Source: Oenanthe sinensis
Lineage: Eukaryota > Streptophyta > Magnoliopsida > Apiales > Apiaceae
Direction of reading: 5' to 3'
DNA: 64,000 bases
NCBI GenBank assembly: GCA_028671895.1
Contig: CM053794.1
Span: 39,510,501 to 39,574,500 of the forward strand
Shown here: positions 27,294 to 39,723 of the stretch, one piece after another
Position numbering within the stretch: the stretch's first letter is position 1
How the letters are laid out: each line of letters opens with the position of its first letter
Program-made: the position numbers and the translations under genes
The notes under the pieces: model-generated
Database searches by the model: none
The model's input: the letters and a program-made list of their open reading frames with translations, nothing else
What the model was told of the DNA's origin: nothing

Positions 27294-30200
27294 TTATGTT
27301 AGTTCGCCATTTAAGAGATAGGCTGCTCTCTGTATGGCTCTGGCAACCCTCCAGATCTCATGCTGAATTGCTGCCTGTCTTCCTGCAAGTCCTGCGCTCT
27401 GAGAAATAGCTTTGACTATTGAAGGGAAGTAAGAAAGCCTGCTCTCACCTACACCATGAGGCCCATATACCTGCACAACACCCTTGCACAATTTATAATC
27501 ATATTCTGGTATTTGGCAACAAATAGAGTTAAGAGAAGGTTCGACTATTTAATTTACAAAAATCGACCAAGACATCTGAACGCCATTGGAAAGTAACTAT
27601 AACAATTGCCTTTGCACAATTGTACAGTTGTACCTTCAAGATGTACTACTCTCTTCTATGCATAATCAGTTTATACTACATTATTTGCTGGAGGTGAAGG
27701 TTCATTGCATATTTGGGCATGCTGTGGTAGATAGGCTAACAAAGCATACTTTTATGTCCCTACGCGTATGAAAAGGTATTGGTTGGGGGCAATATGTGAA
27801 GAAGATGAAAGCTAAAGATAACGTGTCTTGAGTTAATTCTAATTTCTACTGAAGGTTGCCAGAATGTAATACAAGGTGATAGCTTTTAAACTTGGTAATA
27901 AAGGGCCTAGTGCTTACAAGATGTCTGAACCACCGACTTCCTTGAATCCCTTCTGTGTCCAAAAATCCTCTTTCAGCAAGCATCAGCCGATCATTTAATG
28001 CCCGTTTCTTTAAAAGCGAAAGATATCCCATAGTTTCTTGCTCTCGCAATTTCTGCAAGTCCAAACAAATAGATGTTAAAGTGCAACTGTGGATGTGGAA
28101 TCCGCTTAACATTTGTTAGCTGTAATAAGCAAATCTTCATGTATAATCGTGTGTGTAACCTTCGTGTCATCTTCAGCTTTCTTTGCTGCAGCTTCGAGTT
28201 CTTGTATGGCAGCATTAATAGGATACAAAGAGATGCTCATTTCAAGCAAGTTCCTTAAAATGCTAGTGTAACCCTGTCATAAAATACAAAAACTTGAAGA
28301 ATGCATCAAATTTTATTTATTTATTCCTTCGTCTAGTGAGCCCTATCAATACTAATCAACTAGCAAATCCTGACTTTTAACTCCAGCACTATCCCTTCTT
28401 CCTCTTGCTCAGATGCATATACAATCTATTAATTAACTTTTTTTTACTTAACTACATAGTAAAAGAGGACCTCCAATATTAATGAGGTACTGATTTGTGA
28501 AAAAGAAGCCTAGTAAACTTGAAATTTGAGTTCTATAACCTAGGAAATTAATTACCAGGTACCAGAAGATATCTATGCATCAGATAGAAAAATCTATGTA
28601 CCATTACAGCAGACTAGCTAGCAAGATGATTATATTTGCTTTACCAAACAATTAGAACTTGATTCCAAGAAGATAGTTTGTGTTATACCTTTAATTGAGA
28701 TGTATAAGAGAGGTAGTTGAATGGTATTATCGGATCATCTGCTAGGTGAAGAGCAAGGAGACCCCAAATTCCGGCAACTGATTGTGTACATGAAAAGAAG
28801 CCTTGTTGTCATCATAAACAATGATAAAAATACATGCATTACCTGAAACACATAAGAAGCTAACCAGCCACATGACGTTGGAATAATGGATCTCCAAAAT
28901 TTCTCATCCAGTTGTAGGAGTCAAAGGCAGTGTGATAGACTGGGAAATCTGCAACCAAGTGAGAATTAACCATAAAAATATGGATCCATGCCTATTTAAG
29001 TATTTGGCATGAGCGGTGGAGTTTCTACCACGTCTCCGTTAACATAAGAAGAATAAATTTAACTGATAATTCTCATAGATGTAATTTTTATTTACCAGTT
29101 AAAAACTAGTAATGATGGTGGTAATTCACTGGCCCAAATGTATATAATTAATTATCCAGAAATCATCTGGAAACATTTTTCTGTTCTAATATGGCATGAT
29201 AAAACCTCTGCATACATCCAATAAGAACTCTATGTATATGCTATACCTTTCCCATAGTATATATCAATTGAAGGAACCCCGGCATGATGCAGAAATGGAG
29301 CAAAATCAGAATCTACTCTGTCAAGTCTCCCAATCTGCAAACCAACCATGATAAGCAGATCAATCTCTAAACTGTATACTTCATTTTATAGAAAAGAAAT
29401 GTTCCTTGTTAAGCTGCCATCTTCAAACACATAATTCTGGAAAGCCTTGATGCCACTACTCATAATACAATTTGGATGAGTATGTAAAGCCAAAAGGATA
29501 CTTGTTATGGACTTACATATACACCCCCATTACTAGAGGCCCATTTCTCGTATACAGTTGCATACTCTGAGTCGGGATCTTTAACCTTTAACCAAACAGA
29601 AAACACAATGCCAACCGTTCAGTGACCTCATAAATTTACGTTGGTATTTAAATAGCATAGTCATTTGATGTTATGGTTCTCCATTTTTCAAATACTTTAC
29701 CTTCTTTGTGACCTCAACAAGAAGATCGTCGAGCTGAGGAGTAGAACCGGCAAAGAGTCCAGGCCCTTGAACCGCACAATCAACATTAATGTAAGCTACA
29801 GCCTTGGAGTCCAAAGTTGCAAGGTTTTGCTCGACCCATTCAGTAGACCCTATCTGAAAGTTTAAGGAAAATACTATTCTAATGAGATATGAGGATTTCA
29901 AAAGCCAAAATCATTTATAAAGGGAATGATATATATATAATGATTTTTGAGTGCTGTCATCCTGTGGACTGCATAGGCCTACAGAGAATTTACCACAACT
30001 GGCCACAGTTCAGGAAAGAAGGTAGGTTTGTCGATAGATATTATTATGCTTGCAACTAATCATCATTCTGTTGTATCAGAGTTTTGGAAATCATAGGAAA
30101 CGCAGTTATTCTGGAACATGGGTTTTCTTAGAAATATCTTGTGGAAACTAAATTTATTTTATATGAAGAATGGTAATGCATATCAAGAAGGGGGGGTCTA

Positions 30201-32503
30201 TCATATGCTGACGCTAAAAAATGGTAATGCATATTGGGAACATGTCAAGAAGGGGGGGAAAGTCTATCATATGCTGAAGATTTGCATTTGATTTAATGCA
30301 TCTTTTTGAAATTCATAAGCCAGCTATCATTAAGGACTCATTCAGAACATCCCTTTTAGTAGTTAAAAGTTTTATTCTTTTGATCTTTGCATGTAATTTT
30401 AAATCCTACAATTATACAAGGTACAAGCTGGAGACTGATGAAGATAGAATATTACCTACCATCCCAAACTCTTCTGCATCCCAACTGCAAAGAACAATTG
30501 TCCTCCGAGGATTCCATCCTGAGATTTTCAGAAGAGAATATCGACGAGCAATGTCAAGTAGCGTTGCAGTTCCACTATTCGGGTCAACCGCGCCATATGT
30601 CCACGCATCTCTATGGTTGCCAAGGAGTACATAACGATCAGGCTCTTCTGATCCCCTTACAATTGCAAAAACATTATAGATTGTGGCCATCTTTTTTTCC
30701 CCCTGGAAAGAAAACAAGATTGTTAAATATATTAGCACCAATAAAATATTGAATATTTACAGCAAGATGGAAGGCAAGAGAACAACAAGTTGCGCTGCTT
30801 ATGTAAAGACTAAACTTTTTCTCTTCCTATCATTAAACAGCCGTGTAAAGAAAAAGTAGTAATGTGTTGATAAGAGTCACAAGTTACATTTGAGACGCTT
30901 TCACACATATGTAACTAAGTACTGATTGATCATTATCGTAAACCTTTCAAAGTAAAGTGCAAAAGTAATAAGCATTTTACATTGTAGCGGATGAGCACAA
31001 CCTTGAACAAGTTGTACAATAAAAAATTTGAGGAGTCATTTTGGCTTGCTCTAAAACTCTAGGGGCACATAGTGATTATGATAATAAGTGACGGCACTTT
31101 TGAACAAACAGAATGTTTCATGACCTCGCACGACCTAGCTCTCTTACTTCATCAACATAACACATAACACCAATCACACATGTGCTCAAAAAGTCTATGT
31201 TGTTCTGGCCGAGTGATATGCTCAATTTAGTTATAGTTATAGTTTTATTTTCACCTACATCATTTTTTGTCTTTATGTAGTACTTCCCAAACAAGTGAAC
31301 AAAAACCTACTGAAAATTTCCGAAATTGGGTTAAACTGGTTGACAATATCTACAAAAGGAATATAGAAGAAATTATGTTATGAAATAAACAAAACAGCAA
31401 AAACATATCCATAGACCATAGTACTAACTAACAGAACACATAAGCATACATTACTACATATTTCACTGACCCACTTGCCAAATAAAAAGTACAGATCCGA
31501 TATCTTGCAATGAATGAACAAACAAAACAAAAGAGGTCCCCAAACAAACCTGGTAAGTGAAGTTTAACATAGTTGGGCCAGGACCAATTCCCCTAACCGA
31601 ACTGTTTAGGGTTCCCCTCCACTCCTGAGGCACCCTACCCCCCTCAAGTGTCCTCATTATCCTCTCCGCTGTCTCCTCCGACACCGGCATCGACGGAACC
31701 CCCGGAAACCTCTTGACAACCTCACTGTCCTCAAACCCTAATCTCTCACTATCACTGACACTGGCCCACCCAGGCGTGAGTGGGTCCCCCATACCATCCA
31801 TCACAGTCCCTCTCTCCACTCCACTTTTGTACGCATCCCCCTCCGTGTACATTACAACCGCCGCCACACCCTTTTCCGCCGCCTTCACTACCACCGCATT
31901 TCTCGACATATCACCGCCGCGGCGCACGATAGCGACACAGCCCTGGACACTCAAACCCTGCGCTTCCAGCGCATTGTAGTCTGTTTCCCTGCCGTAGTTA
32001 ACAAACACGGCCTTACCGTAGGCGGAGCCGGAGGGGGAGTAAGCGTGGTAGGGCGAAACGACGGCGTCTCGGGAGGAGTGAGGTTCGGGGAGAGTGAAAT
32101 GAGTGGTGGTTGTATTGAAATGAGCGGAGAGAGAGGAATGGAGAGGGTAAGAGAGGAGAGTGGTGTAGTTGGTCAGGTGGGTAGAGAGATTGAGAGAGTT
32201 GAAATGAGAGAGAACGACAAGTGCGGTGGAGAGAGAGAGTGGGGTGCCAGCGAGATGAGGGTGGAGAGTGAGGGAGTGGAGGTAGTTTGAGATAGTGTTG
32301 TTGTCGGAAGTTGAGAGGAAGGAGGTGGTGAGGGCGTTCAGGGAGAGATATTTGTGAGGTGGAGAGAGAGGGGAGGTGTTGTTAGGGTGTTGGTGTTGGT
32401 GGAGAGAGAAGAGAGTGAGTAGGAGGAGGCAGGAGAGGAGAGAGAGGAGAGTGCATGAGGGTGTTGAGCTAAGACTGATTGTTGTGGAAAATGGTTGGGC
32501 CAT
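27294..32503 (-). CDS. AMP1: AMP1-type glutamate carboxypeptidase (M28 peptidase family)
   Basis: Ten exons: 31550-32503, 30460-30702, 29701-29853, 29517-29585, 29247-29334, 28865-28948, 28689-28777, 28160-28273, 27918-28052, 27294-27470. They give 701 residues; Arabidopsis AMP1 has about 705. Order: a short N-terminus, one hydrophobic signal anchor (~16-35), a protease-associated region, the M28 catalytic domain and a helical dimerisation domain ending HEIWRVARAIQRA. The zinc and catalytic residues of human GCPII are all visible: H in GNHRDAW, D in DPNSGTA, EE in WDAEEFG, D in VDCAVQG, H in YHTAFDSY. AMP1 is an ER membrane protein that limits shoot meristem size and affects microRNA-guided translational repression; its substrate in plants is not settled. 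The first exon is unusually GC-rich and Ser/Thr/Leu-rich compared with the others. Confidence 0.94.
30168..30285. repeat. Imperfect local duplication in AMP1 intron 2
   Basis: AATGGTAATGCATAT, then AAGAAGGGGGGG, then TCTATCATATGCTGA occurs twice, the second copy with ~12 extra bases (TGGGAACATG...) and a 3-bp gain after the G run. It lies in the intron between 29853 and 30460. Confidence 0.8.
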
Positions 32504-35500
32504 TTTTGTACTAGCAAGTTGATACTCGATTATCGAGAGAGATAATAACAGAGAGAGAGAGAGAGATGGTATGGCGGTGGAGAGAGATGGTTTCAGGTGG
32601 GGGAGTTTAGGAGTTTCAGTGGGCGTTATACAACGTTACTACTTTTACTAGTTACTACTACTACTAGTGCGCTGCCATAGTTTTTTAATCCACCTCATGT
32701 CATTTCAAATCAGGGGTAAATGAGCGAGTTCAATATTATCGGATTCGAGTTTAAATTTGAGTAAATGATTTGGATATGAACTCGATAGAATTATAATTTA
32801 AATTTTTATTTGTCAGGGGATAAAAATTTAAATTTAAATTTAGTAAGCTCAATTCAATTAAATATTTAAATATACATATATATATATATAATAAGTATAA
32901 ATTCGATTAGGTTCATGAGACTTACAAATTAAATAATTTAAAATTAAAACTCGATTCGGTAAAGTATTTGAATACATTGAACTCAACTCAATTATTATAG
33001 AATCGAATTCAAATATTATATAAATTAAATTTATATAACTCAGAAATAATTTAACTCATTTACCCAATTTCAAATACGTTTGAAACCTTTTTATTTGAGT
33101 TTGAAAGTGAAAGGTAACATCCATGTTGATTATTGAATATATTCGTAATGGAGATAACGATCGGTGCATAATTTTGTATAATTAAGTATGATTCAAAATT
33201 TGTTCAAATTAAAAAGCGACGACACGTAATATGTGAATAGAATGGACGTCGATGTTTCATGTTTGGATAAAGTGAATGGGCAATATAAGTATGCATGAGA
33301 GCGAGTCCAAGAATTAGTAATTTAGGTAGCAAGACGGGTTAACTTTAACAATAATTCATATATTCATTACTTATTATTATTATTATAATAAATTTGAATC
33401 TAAAAAGGAGGGAAAAGATAAAGAGAGAGATAAAATATGAAGAAAAATGGAGGGAATGGATCATTTAATTAAAAAAAAAAAATAAGTAATAACTAGTGGT
33501 TATCTAATACAGTAATAGGTAATGAGATAATATTTTAGATAACTACTAAATACTGTTAGAATGCTATCTTTTGATAATAGTACCTATATATTAGCTTAGA
33601 ATATCAAATAGTTAAGTTGTTGGCCGGTTCTAATCGATAATCAACCCAATAAGGCAATAATAGTTTTGTAGATTGTAATGATAAACTTAAATTAAATGTC
33701 TCACTCACCAGTCACCAGACTCACCAGTCACATTAGCCGGCCCCACCAACAAAAAAATTCAAACAGTCAGTTCTGACTTCTGATTGACTTGTATGTTTAA
33801 ATTGTACACTATGTTTTATGGAAGAAGAAAATGAAAATTAACTTAAAATTATGATAAAATTTGGTTATTTTATATAATTTATAAATTAAAATATATGATT
33901 ATAATTTAAAAATTAACTCATCTATTAAATAAATTACAACAACTCAAACTCCCGATCGAATGCATACCCAATCCAACCTACCACATTTCAGTTTAAAAGA
34001 ATTAACAATTTGGTATACATTAGTTGTTTTGTTAACTTGTATTAACTTGTACCTTTAAAGTTTTTTTTTAATGGAGACATAACTCCAAGGGTGAATTGTA
34101 TCGAAATACAATAATCCACAAGATATTTCATTCATACAATAAAACTCATCGTCTAACCGAAAAATATGCATAATATGTCTCCGGACACTTATACAATAAA
34201 ACATTGAAGTCTAAAAACAACAGACCCCTGTCTCTCCGAGTACCTAAAAAGCAAACGAAATACAAAAGATTATGTGTCACAACTTTGATCCTACTTTTCT
34301 TTTAAAATCAGAGCTAAAAAATAAAACTTAACCATAAAGTCTAGAAAATTTAAAAAAATAATAAGGTATGTCCTAACCAAAAGATAAATTTTTGGTTAGG
34401 TAGTAATATACTTTTAAAACTATAAATGCACACTAAAGCTATAAAATCCTTAATATTGATTAAAACAAATGGAATAGCAAAATAAAATCTAACCAAATAT
34501 GATACATTTGGTTAGATACTAAAAGCAACTCAGACTTAAATAGGACTATTTTATTCTAATATAAATATTCTATTAACTATGTTTGACGGAAAATAAATAT
34601 AAATCGAACCTCTTTTTAAATAATAATAATAATAGAACTATCCATTATAATATTGTCTTTCTCTTTGTCTAATCGCACCTCTTGATTATGATTGCTGATT
34701 GTTTTAAAATAGTTTTAAATTTAAATTATAGTGATTATCTGCTTAAATTTAAAAGTACATAAAAGTATATTAGTAGAATAAATTTAAAAGCACATAAAGT
34801 ATATTGGTAGAATAAATTTAAAAGCACATAAAAATTCATTAATGACACGTAAACACCACTTTATATGGTCAACAAGCCATCATATAAGGCACTCACTTAT
34901 AGACACAAAAAGTGATCATACATGACACACAACTTGCTAAATAAAGTAAATAACATCCATATAATTAACAAAAAAAAAATATCAATCCAAATTTAACATC
35001 TTCGATCAAAACAATTAACTGTCATATTTATAAATACTACTAATGTTGACATTCAAAATTGAAAAAGAACAATAATTATTATCTTTTAAAGTTTCAAACA
35101 CACTATATCAAAATGGATATAACTCTGATATCATTTATAACAATCCAAACCCATAACAGAATATAAATCGAATCCAACAACTCACCACAAATTGATTAAA
35201 AAAAAACTAGCAATTTAATATAAATTAGTTATTGACATATTCTTATAATGGTTTTAAATTAACCATTTCTTATTGTGGGATGTTATAAATACTACACCTC
35301 GGGTCGACGTCCTTATCGAGCTTATAGACAAATTTACACAATTTGAACAGTGTCTATGCACTTTCGACCGCATGACTCTAATACCATTTATAACAACAAT
35401 TCATTATAAATGTATACCATATTGAACAATTCACTATAAATCGATCAAGGTTAATGTTGATGGAGTAATATTTGAAAGTGAGGAAATGTTTGATGTGAGT

Positions 35501-35513
35501 TGTGTCACTCATG
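32504..35513. other. AMP1 upstream region and AT-rich repeat-laden spacer
   Basis: 32504-32600 is GA-rich (GAGAGA runs) and is probably the AMP1 5' UTR/core promoter on the minus strand. From 32700 to 33080 the text is built of degenerate 'ATTCGAGTT/AACTCGATT' units typical of non-autonomous plant repeats. From 33100 to 35513 it is AT-rich, with ATT microsatellites and nothing coding. A passage near 35275-35390 (TGTGGGATGTTATAAATACT, CTCGGGTCGACG) looks like a dispersed repeat that I cannot classify. Confidence 0.5.
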
Positions 35514-35525
35514 CCCAGCCCTGAT

Positions 35526-35610
35526 ACGGGACGGGACGGGACGGGACGGGACGGGACGGGACGGGACGGGACGGGACGGGACGGGACGGGACGGGACGGG
35601 ACGGGACGGG
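35526..35610. repeat. (ACGGG)17 pentanucleotide tandem array
   Basis: Seventeen uninterrupted copies of ACGGG are followed by GCGG and a run of about a dozen G, then CGACTGCTCGGGG. The purity suggests recent expansion. It lies near the left end of a non-autonomous repeat (about 35514-36075) whose right part reads TTTTCACCCCGGATCTCGG...GTCAGGAACGTCCCTAG. The proline/arginine-rich minus-strand ORF across it (35378-35659) is a by-product of the repeat. Confidence 0.95.
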
Positions 35611-35800
35611 GCGGGGGGGGGGGGGGCGACTGCTCGGGGTCCAAAAAATTTTGGAGCACATTTTTAAAAAAATAAAATTTAGTATATATATATATTACTT
35701 AGTTAAAAAATTACAAATTCAATAATATACGTAAAATATAAATTAATAATTGGCCTATAAAACTAAAAAACAAGTACTAATTACATATACATATACATAA

Positions 35801-35831
<31 letters not shown>

Positions 35832-36066
35832 TATATATTCTGAAAAACTAGATAATTCATGACTAAATTTGTTATCAAAAAATAGATTTTCAAGCAAACT
35901 TGATAAAATTTTGGTGAAAATAAATGAAAATTTGAAAAAATTTACTGTAACCTTTTTTTATATCATATAGTTTTTTAAATATTTTTTATGGTTATGGTGA
36001 GAATTTTTTTTCAGGGGGTTTATTTAAAATTTTCACCCCGGATCTCGGATATGTCAGGAACGTCCC

Positions 36067-36490
36067 TAGTATCACTCGAGACCATCATGGTCGTTTGATG
36101 GAGGCTTTTTCTATCAGTAAACATGGTCGAGTAGATCCGTCAATGGCAGAAGTACTTGTAGTCAAAGAGGCATTAAGTTGGATCAAGGACAAGCAATGGG
36201 CGTATGTTATAGTAGAAACTGATTGTTTAGTGGTGGTCCAGGCCATTAATAGTTCAGCTTCTATGCATTCTTCCTTCGGATTGATGATCCAAGATTATAA
36301 GCTTCCTTAAATAACGTGAAGTTAAATTTTGTTAAGCGTTCTGTAAATAAGACTGCTCACTTTGTTGCACGCGGCTCTTATTTATCCCCAGTTCGCAGTT
36401 TCAGTGGGGAGAAGTACTGAACTCGTTTCTATTGTAATGGTTGATGCTTCTTGTGTTATAAAATTGCCGTTTGATTAAAAAAAATTAATA
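36067..36490 (+). pseudogene. LINE (non-LTR retrotransposon) RNase H remnant, 5'-truncated
   Basis: Translation from 36077 gives TRDHHGRLMEAFS, MAEVLVVKEALSWIK, VIVETDCLVVVQAI and FGLMIQDY, the pattern of the RNase H-like domain (RVT_3) at the C-terminus of plant LINE polyproteins. The DHHG, AE and ETD acidic positions are present. A one-base shift near 36300 moves the frame, after which LNNVKLNFVKRSVNKTAHFV continues the domain to a stop at about 36420. A short 3' tail ends TTTGATTAAAAAAAA. The 5' end is missing, abutting the repeat that holds the ACGGG array. It is a dead fragment. Confidence 0.8.
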
Positions 36491-36901
36491 ATTTAATATA
36501 CATTAATTGTTAAATTATCTTTATAAGGATTTCAAACACACTGTATCAATTTAATCTGTGATGTTACATAAACAGAATTAAATGATATGGGATGTTAGAT
36601 AAATAGACTCAAAAGAGTAGTGATAATCTGAATTAGTACGTAACAAAAAGTTTTGTAATCTGAATTAGTACGTAACAAAATGATATGGGATGTTGGGGAG
36701 CAATCTTGACGAACAAAAGTTTTGCGGAAACAAGAACTCACATAACCACTATACTACAAACTTTGCAGGATTATTCCACAAAACTAAAAAATAAAAGTAC
36801 GGAACTTTGTACGGAAAACGTAAATAAATTGTAACTAGGATTTACAACTTATTATGCCGGTGTAAGCAGGAATATAATGGTTCACTCCGTAGCCTGTACT
36901 G

Positions 36902-37496
36902 TAGGATTGTAATCGAACCGAACTGTTCGTTAAGTTCATGCGTATTTGTCCGAGTTCGAGTTCGAGTCTGATAAATTCGTTCGATAAATTTATTGAACAC
37001 GAGTTCGTATAACATTTTTTGTCCGATAATTTTAACAATCCGAATTGAATTTTTAAGGTGTTTGACTCGAGTTCGGTTCGTGTTCGGTTTGAGTTTGATT
37101 CGTTCGTTAAGTTCGATAAAAATAGGATATTTATAATATTATATGTATATATAATTATTTATTATTCATAATTTATATTTTAATTATTTTTTATAATTAT
37201 TTAAAATTAATATTATATTGGTGAGAAATATTTAATTAATAGTTGTCTCCAATTTTTTACACTAAATAAAGTTAAAAATGATCTTTTTAATAAATATGTA
37301 TATAATGTTCACAAACAGTTCGTGTTCGGTTCGGTTCGCTATGTTTACGAATAGTTCGTGTTCGGTTCAATTATTACCGAACTTGAGTTTGGACAAGAAA
37401 TTTTGTTCGATAAAATTACCAAACATTTTTCGATTCATTAAGATTTTATTCGAGCTTGTTAAAAATTCGTTCGAATTCAATTGATTTACGGCTCTA
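36902..37496. mobile_element. hAT-like MITE with imperfect 8-bp target duplication
   Basis: The left end is TAGGATTGTAATCGAACC and the right end, reversed, TAGAGCCGTAAATCAATT. Flanks are CTGTACTG (36894-36901) and CTGTACTC (37497-37504), 7 of 8 identical, the length produced by hAT transposases. The inside is made of repeated GTTCGTGTTCGGTTCG-like units on both strands with no coding capacity. Length is 595 bp. Confidence 0.75.
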
Positions 37497-37528
37497 CTGT
37501 ACTCTGTAGCCATGTTTTCATAAGGATG

Positions 37529-38812
37529 GGGAAGTGATTTTGCCATGGAAGTGTTTTTATGCTTCCAGGGTTTTTTAGTAATAAGACCAAAATACCCTGC
37601 ATATCAAATATATATTCACTTCTTATTTAGCCGCACAATCACTTCTCAACCTCTAGTAATGCCATCCGCTCTCCTTGTTTACAAATTATATATCTTTTTA
37701 AAAAAAATTTTAGTGTTTTATTAACAAAATAGAATTAATATTTTAAATAATATTTTTTTTTTTTACATACTCACCCAAATAGCTCCTTAATTTATTTTTA
37801 TTTATATTTACTTTCATCATGTGTAAACAGATGCAAACAAATTATGCTTAAAATCAATGTCATATATTAGCTACTGAAAACCAGAGTAGTAATCTCACAG
37901 AATTTTTTAATTTGTATTACTTTCTTAGAGAGATAGAAGCCTCACTGTTGTTTTCTCATCCAACCAGCTTCCACAATTTCAAATTGTGACAAATCTCGTT
38001 TTGTTGAACTTGATCCATGTCCCTTCTTTGATTTCACATTCCGTTTTTTCCGAGTTAGAATGTTCGGCTCATTTACTAATGGTTCTTCCATATTCAATAT
38101 TGTAAAAATTCTTCTCTTCACTTCTTCTCGTTGAAAATTAGACCACTGTTGATATCTCTCGTACAATTTAGCAAGCAAATCCTTCATTTCATCATTGTCG
38201 GCATTTGTTTCATCAGCATTTGCTTCATCCAGACTGCCTCAAAAAGTTAGAGAAGTAATATCGATCCTCCACTGAGGATGAATACGGTGAATTTGCAAAC
38301 ATTCTTCTTTTTCGAAATTCATTTTGTGTGCACAAGGTAGTCCCATAGTTGCTAAAAAGTGACCTGTACATACATGATTTGCAGTTCCCAAACTAGCCTT
38401 CTCATACTAACTGTGTAACTTTGACGCATAAAACTTTTTTGCATCATCAATTAATTCTGATCAATTAACCTGTAATAATGTAAATCAACACAGAGAAAAC
38501 AATCAAAAAAAATTAACCACTCCCAAACTCGGCTTATATGTCAAACTTTGAAGAACAACCGATTTAGGTATTAAGGAAAGTATATGAATAGTTGAAAAAG
38601 AAACTTACAAATTTTCAGAAATGGAAGAACAGCCGCCGCTTAGGTTATATGGAAAATGGGAGAGTTTCTGTGTTTGATGAGAGAGATAAGAGAATAGATT
38701 AAAATAAAATTAGAAGTGAACATATACTTTATTTAATATGCAGGGGTATTTTAGTCTTACTAATAAAAAGTCCTGGAAGAATAAAAATACTTCCCTGGCA
38801 AAATCACTTCCC
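37529..38812. mobile_element. Mutator-like element (MULE), internally deleted, with perfect 9-bp TSD
   Basis: Both ends read GGGAAGTGATTTTGCC going inward, and the inverted match continues with some mismatches for roughly 95 bp on each side (through CAAAATACCC and TTCACTTCT). The flanks are identical 9-mers, ATAAGGATG, at 37520-37528 and 38813-38821. Long terminal inverted repeats and a 9-bp duplication are the hallmark of Mutator-superfamily transposition. At 1284 bp it is too short for a full transposase and carries only the remnant listed at 37942-38400, so it is non-autonomous. Confidence 0.93.
37942..38400 (-). pseudogene. MULE transposase C-terminal remnant (SWIM zinc finger and tail)
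   Basis: On the minus strand, before 38240, the translation gives CTGHFLATMGLPCAHKM, the CxH half of a SWIM zinc finger as found in FAR1/MULE transposases, then ECLQIHRIHPQWRI and a stop. After a frame change comes an 81-residue ORF (38187-37942) with KKRNVKSKKGH...STKRDLSQFEIVEA, a basic tail familiar from the same transposases. The catalytic DDE region and the N-terminal DNA-binding part are absent. It cannot encode a working enzyme. Confidence 0.75.
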
Positions 38813-39002
38813 ATAAGGATGTGAGAGAGCATGGAAAGTAAGACGCAACTTCAACGGTGATTGATGGGTTCGTTTCTGATTTTTATATTATTTTGATATA
38901 AAAATTATATTGTTTAGAAAAATAATTTTAATTTATTAGATTATATATTATGTTAGAAAGAGTTTTTTTTATCAATAAAGAGGAGTATTCTTCTAGTCTT
39001 TT

Positions 39003-39712
39003 GAGCTAACTCTCAAAAAACCCATCAAAGTTTTCTCCAATTTACAAATTAATCAATATTGTTTTTTCTTTGCACGTTTAACCAACAAACTTTATATAAT
39101 CATGCAAAAAATTCGATCAAAATCCCAAGTGTTATTTATGGAATTAGGGTTCATAGTACTTGAAAATCAACGTCGTTTTGATCGTGTTATTGGGCTCCAA
39201 ATCCCAAGTGTTTGTAACGAAACTGAAGCTCAGATTACAACCTATAAGTTTCTGATACCAGTTGAAACATTCGGTATAAATTTTAATTTTCATGAATTAG
39301 GATTTCGTATTTGTTGATTTCTACATGTTATTTATTATATGAATGTATAGATCTGTTCATGTGGATTACATACATATTTTTTCATAATTTTATGAGTTCA
39401 TTTCGTAATTGATCGGAAAAATATTTTTTTGGCGCCCCGTTTTATTTTCTTTCAATTTTCGATTAATCACGAAGTTATAGATAATATAACTTGGTTTTCT
39501 AGTATTTTTGTGATGTTAAACTTTGATTTGCACATCATTTTGTTAAGTTTGGATTGAGTTTTGACGTGGTCGGATTACAGACGTCGCCAAAATTCTTCGG
39601 CTTGGTTTTTTCACATGATTATATAAAGTTTGATGGTTAAACGTGTAAAAAAACAATATTGATTAATTTACAAACTGGAGAAAACTTTGATGGATTTTTT
39701 GGCAGTTAGCTC
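39003..39712. mobile_element. Second Mutator-like MITE with 11-bp TSD
   Basis: Ends are GAGCTAACT...CATCAAAGTTTTCTCCA on the left and the inverted counterpart on the right, matching for ~100 bp through TTAATCAATATTG, ACGTTTAACCA and ACTTTATATAATCATG. Flanks are TCTAGTCTTTT at 38992-39002 and 39713-39723, identical over 11 bases. Long TIRs and a 9-11-bp duplication point to the Mutator superfamily, but the ends differ from the element at 37529, so it belongs to another family. The internal ORF 39102-39317 has no recognisable domain. Confidence 0.85.
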
Positions 39713-39723
39713 TCTAGTCTTTT

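Noticed and set aside
30296..30752. Plus-strand ORFs of 112 and 121 residues
   Set aside because: They are the opposite strand of AMP1 exon 2, whose minus-strand reading has the zinc-ligand motifs.
35378..35659. Pro/Arg-rich ORF (PVPSR repeats)
   Set aside because: It is the reverse-strand translation of the ACGGG array; no gene context.
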